From: Dichetophora obliterata
Taxonomy: Eukaryota; Arthropoda; Insecta; Diptera; Sciomyzidae
Reading direction: 5' to 3'
Length of the DNA: 64,000 nucleotides
NCBI GenBank assembly: GCA_963920525.1
Contig: OY986438.1
Coordinates: forward strand, 136,333,022-136,397,021
In this document: in pieces, positions 56,299 through 64,000 of the stretch
Position numbering within the stretch: the first letter of the stretch is position 1
Layout of the letters: each line of letters begins with the position of its first letter
Position numbers and translations under genes: made by a program
The notes under the pieces: model-generated
Database searches by the model: none
Told to the model about the DNA's origin: nothing
What the model saw: only the letters and a program-made list of their open reading frames with translations

Positions 56299-57063
56299 TA
56301 ACGCTCCCATCTCTTTTTTCGCCAAAAACAGGACAAATTGACGAAATTTTTAAGATTTTACAGGATTTAGTGGACGTCTCGCAAAAAAAAGGATGTTTTC
56401 GCAGGACGCAATTTAAATTCGCAAAATTATTATTACTTCTGTGTTCAATGAATTAAAATAAACATTTTCATTGATGAAATTATCAAATTAATTATTTAAT
56501 ATAAGAATTGTAGCATAAGCTTCATATATCAATTAATATTAGGTATTTATAGTTATTTACTATGCAATTTTGTTAAAAAAAAATTCAATCTCATATAAAT
56601 ATAAAATTATTTTTAATACAACAAAAACAAAACATAAATAAAAAAAAAATCCAAATTAGTCTTATAAAAATGGCACTTTAATTAGATTTTCCAGGTACTA
56701 CTTTGCACTTTGAGAAGAACACCTCACTATCCATATTTGTTTTTTCCAGGAATGAATATTTTTTTAAGTTGATTGCTTAACACACACTTTCGTTTCGACA
56801 TTTCGACAAGTTTAAAAAAAAATTTGCACAGAAACTTTTAACAAGTTCGTAAAAAAAGTAAAAGTGTATTAAGGGAAAACTGTGACATATTACTAAAAAT
56901 AGTATGAATAATAAACAAATCCGACTAAATTGTAAGCAGGAGAAAATAAAAAAAACAGGACAAAATAATAAAAAGTAGGATTTTGAGCCCGTTGCACAGG
57001 ACGCAGGACATTTTTCGAAAAAACAGGACTGTCCTGCGAAATACAGGACGGATGGGAGCATTA
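56299..57063. mobile_element. hAT-type MITE, TSD GGAATACC, CAGGAC-rich
   Basis: TAACGCTCCCATC (56299) and, inverted, TAATGCTCCCATC (ending 57063) are flanked by a perfect 8-bp duplication GGAATACC (56291-56298 and 57064-57071). CAGGAC/ACAGGA is repeated in both subterminal regions (56330-56420 and 56955-57050), fitting hAT transposase-binding motifs. The open frame 56777-57061 (-) contains this motif and is incidental. 765 bp, non-autonomous. Confidence 0.9.
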
Positions 57064-57071
57064 GGAATACC

Positions 57072-58448
57072 CCATATATTTCAAAATATTTTCAAGACTT
57101 TGATTCTATAATTTTTGATATTTGAAAAATTAAATATGAAAAATAAAAATATCATTCGAGCTACACAACTGAATCAGAAAGGACTCATTTTCTTATTTCA
57201 TAAAAACAAATAATTGCCATAAATTTATAAAATAAGATCTCTGCCGTCGCACATAGGATTATTTGCCAACGAAAACTGCTTAAAGCCAATTTCTCAAAAT
57301 GTAAAGATGGGAAGAAACATTTCTTATAGCTGCTGTTTAATATCCATGGAATAATTTACCATATTTTTTTAAACATTTTATGCACATACTTCGTCACAGC
57401 ATCAGTTGAAAGTCATCGACAGTTAATTTGCGTGAAAAATAGCACTGCAAAATAAATAATTGTGTAAAAACGTTCTTGCTATAGAGGATTTAGCTGCAGG
57501 TGCGTACTTTATGATATTGAAACTTCAATATTTTTATCGATATTGAAACTTTAATTGAATAGATATTGGATTTATTTTGAATGAATGCAAATGTGTAATT
57601 TTTTATTTTTTTACTATGGACCTTTTGATATATATTATTTGGTGATATTTGTAATTTTTTTGGCATTAGCTTAAAAGGAAAGATGTTAAGAAGCAAAATT
57701 CAAGGGAAAATGCTACCCATAATCGCCCCTCCAGATTTTATCGTTCCTTTTGTATGTTTAATTCGATCAACCAAATTTTAATCATAAAATAAATTCTTTT
57801 GCGTGAAGGATCGGCTGGTTTGTGCGTTTTTACTAGAAGACATCTTATAATGTAATGAATGAATATGAAGACAATAGCTATAGAGCTAAATTAGATAACC
57901 TGCAGAGCTTTTTGCTTCATAAAAATATGAAAAAAGATAAAAAATCAACAATTCTACTGCCTGCAAGAGCCATTGGCGTACAGAAAACGTATTAAAGTTT
58001 CAGCTCAATAGAAATTTTTAAATACCCTGATCAAACGTTGTTCTGAGAAAAATGCTTTTAAAGTTTAAACAACATACATCGGGCAATTATGAGGTGCTCT
58101 CGACTATGTGCTATAACTTCGTCAATTTTGGTCTGAATTTTTTACAGTCTACAAAAGTCTAAGCAATTCTCAAAAGAAGCTCTTGCAACTTCCGGCTTTC
58201 CTGGTTCATCATCTTTACAAAATTAAGACTAGAATACAATATCCTATAAAACTAAGAATGAAAAAACAGCTGAAGAAACGGATGAAGTGGAATCATGAGT
58301 ACAATTATGGATTAATTTGAAATGCCATATATTTAAGGTAGTAGCCCAGTGTGACCAGCAAAATTTTTACGTTTTTTTTAATAAAATTTTTTATACAAGA
58401 AAATAATACGCGATCGTTTTGAAATTTTAACATGTTTTTATTGTTGTC
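57072..58448. other. No gene recognised
   Basis: AT-rich, no convincing frame or TIR. A short palindrome (TATCGATATTGAAAC with a neighbour, 57525-57560) is noted. Confidence 0.4.
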
Positions 58449-58452
58449 TTAA

Positions 58453-59139
58453 GGTACTATTATAGTGTGTAAGAAATTAAAAATAATTTTTTGTTTATCG
58501 TTTTTGTTAGAATATGGTTCTGTAAGGTCTTAAGAATACGAATACAAAATTTTAGAAAAAAATATAAAATGGAAAAAAGTTATATTCGTATGTCGAGTGA
58601 TATTCAAGAACCTTTAAATCTTAAATCGCGTTTTTCTCGAAACAAGGTTTTTCGAATCGGCTTCTTAGATATCTGGAGTTCTACTTGATCGATTTCGATG
58701 AATCTTGATTCATAGTGATCCTTATAGACCCTGTTAAGCACTAGACCAATAAAAAGTCAAAAAAATTATTTTTTTTTGTATGGCTGAAAGTTTCGGCAAA
58801 ATAGGGCGTTTTTTGTACATTTTTTTTTCAACGCAAGCAATTTTTTATTTTTTTTATTTGCGTACGTTGAGTGCTCAACTACAACCCTTAACTCAAGAAT
58901 GTACTTTGATTTTTTACTTTTACTTTGACGAGAAGCCAATTGCAACAATTTTTTAAACACGCTAACTTCAACGCCTTGTAGAAAATTAACAAGGACTATA
59001 AAAATAAAAAAAATTTTATTTTTTATTTTCTCATGAATAATTCTTCATTATGTAAAAAATTTGTATCATTAAATTAATAATTTTAGGTTAAAAAATTAAA
59101 AAAAGGTGTTTTTTTATAGCTACACACTGTAATAGTACC
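58453..59139. mobile_element. TIR element with TTAA TSD
   Basis: GGTACTATTATAGTGTGTA (58453) and, inverted, GGTACTATTACAGTGTGTA (ending 59139) are flanked by TTAA on both sides (58449-58452 and 59140-59143). A TTAA target is used by piggyBac and Kolobok elements. The GG start fits Kolobok better than piggyBac, whose ends usually start CC. The 687-bp interior has two incidental frames (58491-58688, + and 58766-58960, -) and no recognisable transposase. Confidence 0.82.
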
Positions 59140-59143
59140 TTAA

Positions 59144-59579
59144 AGTATACAAAAGATTTGTTTTTACTTAATTTTACATTAATTTGTTAATAAATATTTA
59201 TATCAAATAGAGTCCTCCAAAAAAGGTGAGTTGTTCTGGGGAAGCACCAAGCCTTACGTAGTCATTTGAAATAAAAAATGCAAAGAGAATATCGTTCTGC
59301 ATGCTTAATTGTACATTTTAGTGCATTGTAGTGCACTAACTTAAAATATACATACTTAAAAGAAAAAAAAAATTTGAAAAAAGTTGTTGAGATCAAAAGT
59401 TTTTGTGTATGTTTGAAAAACTGACTTATTATTTATTAAAAAATTAAATGTTTCAAAGGTTCTGGACTTTGCTATATATGTCTCAAATAACGTTTTTAGT
59501 CAGTGCTTCCTCACAGTTTCGAAAACGTAGTTTCGAGAAAAACGTGTTTAAAGTTCTTACAGCACTTTCATATACACTA
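59144..59579. other. No gene recognised
   Basis: AT-rich spacer between the TTAA element and the Transib-like element. Confidence 0.4.
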
Positions 59580-60309
59580 AGGCGCACAGTGTAACGAGTG
59601 CGGTCAAAAATAATATAAGAAAAAAAAATCATTAATTAGTAAATCTAAATATGCAGAATCATAGTTTAGAGTAGAGGTGTCGTGGCAGTGAGCTAAATTA
59701 CAAATTAAAAAAAATATAAATTAGCTTCGATGGCGACGAAAAAAATTAAAAAAACAACATGAGCTAATGTCTCTTTATTTTCAAAAAAGAAAATTGCAAA
59801 AATAGGTTTTGAGCATCTGACGAGGCCCAAATGTTACACGCAGCCAGTAAACAAAAAATACAATTATTCCAGACAAGTGATATTGAACATGCTATAACAA
59901 AAAACAATAATACACAATAATATTGATATCTAGCTTTCGACGCGAGCAAAAAACAACAATGCTATGTACATAATTCCTCAAATTACAACACACACGGAAA
60001 TATTGAAGTTGTTGTAAGTGAGCTTAAAGAGCTATAGGATTTACAACTCTGGTTTAGAGTATTAATATTTCGAGTGTAAAAGGACTTTGCCATATCTTTT
60101 CAGTTACGGGAATGCCACTCTTCCAAAGTTCAATTGAAAATATGATAAATTTTTTGTTTTTATAGTTTGACACTGTATATTTTTTAATAAGACGTAAATT
60201 TTATATTTTGTAGTAGAAAAATTAATTAAAAGCAAACATACAAAAAATTTTGCACAATTAGAGATAGGTCTTAGAAATTTAAGAAAACGAAAACTTTGAG
60301 AAACAATAA

Positions 60310-60690
60310 TAAGAAAAAAGTATTTTTGTTTATTTTAATATGTCTTATAACAACTGTTTCTCAACATATTTCCGAAATTTGGTTTGCCAAAATTCAAAAA
60401 TAACGATTTTACGCCTACTTTTCTGGAGCATGTTTTGGACAAAATGAGCAACTTTATATGAAAAAAATAACTAAATTTTCACAAAGTTCACACCGAATAA
60501 CAAAAACAGCATTTTTGTTTTTTGTTATATTTTTATATATCTACTATCAATATTTTCTCAACACGTTCCCAAAATTTGGTTTGGGGAAACTCAATTATAA
60601 CGACTTTACGCCCACTTTTGTGGAGCATGTTTTGACAAAAATAAGCATTTTTATAAATACGAAAAAATAAAGCAAATTTTCACAAGCTTT
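60310..60690 (+). repeat. Direct duplication, ~200-bp period, inside the Transib-like element
   Basis: 'tctcaacatatttccgaaat', the 'tttggtttgcc' block, 'gattttacgcctacttttct' and 'ggagcatgttttgg' (60360-60435) recur as 'ctcaacacgttcccaaaatt', 'tttggtttgg', 'gactttacgcccacttttgt' and 'ggagcatgttttgac' (60558-60635). The open frame 60458-60670 spans the second unit only and is unlikely to be coding. Confidence 0.75.
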
Positions 60691-60799
60691 CAAATAAAAA
60701 AAATTGTTTTTTTTAATAAAACTTTCAAATAAAACACTTCCCTAACGTATCCCTAATATTTTACAGATTTTACAGATGTAAAATTTTACCAGGCACTTT

Positions 60800-61100
60800 A
60801 CCAGATTACTGATTTCAGTTATATCGAAGTTGGGCGTGCTAGTCGGCCGATTTGATTCATTTTAGCACTAGCTATTTAAAATTAGAAAAGAAGAATGTGT
60901 AGCAAATTTTAGTGATCTGGGATCATTTTTTGAGTACTTATACCAGATTGCTATATGGGAGGTGGGCGTGTTAGTCTGCAGATTTGGTTCATTTTCAGAT
61001 TAACTTTTTACAGCTGCAAAAGAGCTATGTGCACCAAATTTTACTGATCTAGGATAATTTCGGAAAAAAACCGATTTCGGTTATATAGGAGGTGGGCGCG
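60800..61100 (+). repeat. Degenerate tandem repeat, ~125-135-bp unit
   Basis: Units contain 'ccagattactgatttcagtt'/'ccagattgctatatgggagg', 'tgggcgtgttagtc(gt)g', 'atttggttcattttcag' and 'caaattttactgatctagga', at about 60800, 60945 and 61065. The style is that of Helitron-like 'gggcgtg' repeats, but no Helitron ends are present. Confidence 0.65.
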
Positions 61101-61236
61101 GCATTCATTCAATTTTGTGAGAATTTTTGTAAGAATAATTCCTCTATCCTAAAATACATTTTCTCGATCTCGACACATTTTTAAACTCCTTCGTATTTTG
61201 GCCACTCGCTATATGGGCTCGTTACACTGTGCGGCG

Positions 61237-63724
61237 CGCTCTCTTCTTTTGGCTGTAAGTTAAAAATATTTTAAATTTGGGTCTGAAACTTTTAGGTTAT
61301 ATTTCTAAGATATTTTTGTTGCGAAAATTGTAAAAAAATTGTTTATTTTTGGTATCCGTCACCTTAATTCATATACATTTTTTTACATTAATAAAAAATG
61401 AGATAAATATACTTAAGAAATTTAACTTAAACCTTAATTTGGCGCAAATAAGCTGTATTGCCCTTTTAGAGTTGATTCAGCCAAGAATTACTTAATTGGG
61501 ACAAAAAATGTTTTTTAGCGGTTTTTCGAGGGGAAACCCCTATGTGCGTAGTCTAATTCCTTCAAACTTTATTTTGACCTCATAGACATTTTTATATCTA
61601 AAACTTAAGCTTATGTGGGTAATAGGTAGTAAGTAATCATTTACGTATGTATGTAAATGATTCCTCAAAATACTCCGTATTACGAAACCAACATTCCTTG
61701 AATAAAAATCTTTTAAAGTGATCAATTTTCAGGTTTGCATTCATAAAAACGACAAGTTTAATTAATCAACTTCTCTGAAATGAATCAAAATATCACAACT
61801 CAACAAAACCCAAAAAAAATTGTTGAGATAGCAGAATTTTATAATGACTATTCAAATTTATATGCAAGGCTTGAAAAAAGTTGGTCAAATAAAGACTTTA
61901 GCGTAGCACAACGTCAACACAAAGTCAGCGTGAATCCATATAAAACTAAGAAAACAAAAAAGAAAAAAACAAAACGCAACTTGCCCCATGTACAAAATAT
62001 TGGTTTAATTTTTCGGATTAAGATTCCTAACTGCGATAGCAGCAATAAGAATTAAGCTAATGCAACCGTTAATATTTTAAAAAGGTATCCATACCTTATC
62101 TTTGTAAGACTAAAATCGAAGTTTTAAAAACAAATTTTGAATTTCTTTGTAACGATATGGCTTAGTGCCAACAAAAACAACAACAAAAACAACAAAAAAA
62201 GCAAGAACAACTATAGGCAGAAACATGACGGATATCCGTGGTCGTGCTTCAAAACTTAACGTACCACAATCACTGTCAGCTTGTCCCCACATCGAGTTTT
62301 GTTCGCTACCTTGTGCGTTCGTCATACTTTTGGCGTCCCTTTTTTGGGACACAGAATAGCTGCTTCCTTACCTTAAATATGTATGCAATTACGTAGCTAT
62401 TGACTGCTATGCCATTTGGCTAGCTATCGTTCCACTTTGCTTTATTGCTATAAAACCATTTTAATTGAATTGTGTTGCTTGCATATTCAGATAGATGATA
62501 TTTTATCTATTGACACTTTTCTGGAGTCATTATTTTGGGGCTGTCAGATTTTTCAATTTTAGTGTGTGTTGTGCCATATGGATTTTGTTGTTGTTGCTGT
62601 TGTTATTGTTATATTAAAAATTGGTTTTTTTTCGCTCAATTATTGCTAATGAATTTACGACTTAGCCAGGGCTGGCTACTGGGTTGGCTACCTTAACCCC
62701 TGCCGGCCTGCCAATGCTTCGCAATCAAATTGATTTCAATTGAACTGAAAAGCTTACTCTTTGTGCTTGCTGTGCAATCGTTGGACTGCTTTTATAAAAC
62801 AAATATATTTTCGTTTTATTACATGCCCTGTTTTTTGGTCATTTTGACACCCATTTAATAATTTAGTCGAATTTTTCTTAAAGGCTTATGCTCAATTTTT
62901 TTCCAAAAAAAAAATAGTTTTGTTTTTCTCACTCGTTTTGTTTGTAAGTTATGATGGCTGCTCGTTGACTCCAACCATAATAAACTCCATGAAGTTAAGT
63001 ATTTGGAATTGATGCTTCCGGTTTTCGTTTAACCAAAAATAACAGAAATGGCACCGCATCTAATTCTGTTTTATTTATGAACAAATATGATGACACACTC
63101 TTACATACCGACACGTCAGTTGGCGTGGTGTTAATATTGTTGTCAACATTTGTCCATAAATCATTCTCGTAATTTAGAGTCTACAATATACAGTAAAAAA
63201 AACGGTTAGTTTTACAGCAAAACTGTTGCGAAATAAGTAGCTTAAATGATTTTTGTAATGCTTTTCGATTAAATCGTGTTTTTAGTCAAATTTTCGATTT
63301 TGACGTTTTTGATTTTGCATAGAAAAATTTGAAATTTTTTTTTAATTATTCAAATCTTGAAAATCAAAATATTTGGAAGTGAAAATTAAAATCATTAAAT
63401 CACGAGCTTCTTATTTATTTCTTAAAAACTGAAGCTTATAATAAAGGAAGCTATGGTTGCTACGGCCTTTAGCTATTTCTTAAGATGTAAAATAAATAAT
63501 TACCTAAAATTAATTTAACACTAAGTGTTTATCGAATAACGTTCAAAATAATATTCATATTGTAAACAAGTGTTGGTTGTATTTTGTTATATTATTAAGA
63601 TATTTTTAAGAATGAATACTGGTGGATTTAACCAAACCCATTCTAGATATATCGAGAGCTATATCAACACAAAAATAATAGTATTCAGTACATTTGTAAA
63701 TTTAACAAATTAGTTAGGTTAGGT
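61237..63724. other. No confident gene; possible host intergenic sequence
   Basis: The frame 61780-62055 (+; MNQNITTQQNPKKIVEIAEF..., with a Lys-rich KTKKTKKKKTKRN stretch at residues ~55-67) has an ATG and a plausible length but no recognisable domain; it may be chance. 62165-62360 is CAA-rich and open on both strands. GTT repeats (62583-62610) are of the CAX type common in flies. 62660-62720 is a GC-richer patch. No TIR or TSD was found. Confidence 0.4.
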
Positions 63725-64000
63725 CAGTGGCGGATCTAGAAACTCCATTTGGGGGGCGATCCAAGAAGTGTGACTTCGTAGTAGTTGCAGACATTGGCAA
63801 AAGTCGCTAATATTATGTGGTAAGCTTATGAAAAAATTTAATTAAGAAGAATATCACAGTGGATAAAAATTCAATTCACTAAAAATTGCAATCTAATTCA
63901 AAATAAAAAAAAAATATTATTTGGCAAAATAAAAAAATTGTTTCTTGAATAACACGAATATGGTGATTTAAAAAAAAAATCAGTTACAGCCAGTTGCATA
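63725..64000 (+). repeat. Second copy of the CAGTGGCGGATC repeat, cut by window end
   Basis: It starts CAGTGGCGGATCTAG and aligns along its length with 18575-18845. CAGTGGCGGATC is a common start of insect hAT-like non-autonomous elements. It is preceded by GGTTAGGT. The unit continues beyond the window. Confidence 0.7.

Larger units (their letters stand above)
59585..61231. mobile_element. Non-autonomous Transib-like element with 12/23-RSS-like ends
   Basis: Both ends read CACAGTGTAACGAG (59585-59598 and the complement of 61218-61231). The flanking pentamers are AGGCG (59580-59584) and CGGCG (61232-61236), one mismatch apart and GC-rich, as expected for the 5-bp target of Transib elements. 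The left end is heptamer CACAGTG, a 12-nt spacer (59592-59603) and TCAAAAATA. The right end is heptamer CACAGTG, a 23-nt spacer (61202-61224) and CCAAAATAC. Each nonamer matches the RSS consensus ACAAAAACC at 6 of 9 positions. The 1647-bp interior is repeat-rich and has no RAG1-like transposase, so the element must have been mobilised in trans. Confidence 0.8.

Noticed and set aside
56777..57061. 94-codon minus-strand frame with Cys-rich segments
   Set aside because: The residues come from the repeated CAGGAC motif of the hAT MITE; it ends inside the TIR.
61780..62055. 91-codon frame as a host gene
   Set aside because: It has an ATG and a Lys-rich tail but no recognisable domain, splice context or conserved motif; left as a possible chance frame.

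Overview
The window is 64 kb of AT-rich eukaryotic DNA dominated by transposable elements. It looks like an intergenic or intronic tract of an insect genome. Diptera is the likeliest order, inferred from the mix of Tc1/mariner, hAT, Helitron and I-type LINE relics, CAX/GTT microsatellites and TGGGCGTGG-rich repeats. I found no intact protein-coding gene, no rRNA and no functional tRNA. Nearly all open frames are incidental, or are pieces of decayed transposase, reverse transcriptase or transposon-borne genes. Most element boundaries below were fixed by finding terminal inverted repeats (TIRs) together with flanking target-site duplications (TSDs).

Layout. 0-13 kb: a dispersed repeat (copies at 0.6, 2.3 and 11.3 kb); a MITE with CCCAGCAAA ends (1586-2274); a hAT element with 8-bp TSD and a nested Helitron (4733-5895); a putative 2.9-kb TIR element (6199-9116) holding a long palindrome, a 92-bp minisatellite and another MITE; a hAT MITE (9753-10554); a small MITE with TTA TSD. 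13-19 kb: a putative 4.9-kb composite enclosing GATATC-rich MITEs, a decayed Tc1-like element with IR/DR ends (15542-17195) and a tRNA-like module. 19-25 kb: two Helitrons with about 140-bp tandem repeats in opposite orientation, each with an extra 5' terminus, plus a MITE and a LINE tail. 26.5-31 kb: a 4.3-kb DNA element with about 460-bp TIRs carrying a broken copy of a conserved but functionally uncharacterised gene family. 32-39 kb: a 6.6-kb hAT-ended composite containing at least six smaller elements. 40-41 kb: a frameshifted unknown protein-like relic. 44.7-49.1 kb: a 5'-truncated I-type LINE with a 15-bp TSD, interrupted by a mariner (47560-48855) and a second LINE tail. 49.1-50.6 kb: a Tc3-like element. 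53.3-54.5 kb: a TTCGTA-rich segment with three tRNA-like modules. 55-64 kb: a retroposed fragment, a hAT element, a TTAA element, a Transib-like element and part of a repeat shared with 18.6 kb.

The two most interesting items are these. (1) The non-autonomous Transib-like element at 59585-61231 has ends that read as a 12-RSS and a 23-RSS: perfect CACAGTG heptamers, exact 12- and 23-nt spacers and A-rich nonamers. (2) The long-TIR element at 26557-30884 links an uncharacterised, repeatedly occurring arthropod gene family to transposon termini, making its product a candidate transposase of an unnamed or poorly described superfamily. The elements do not form a pathway; the layout is a record of successive insertions whose nesting gives relative ages.
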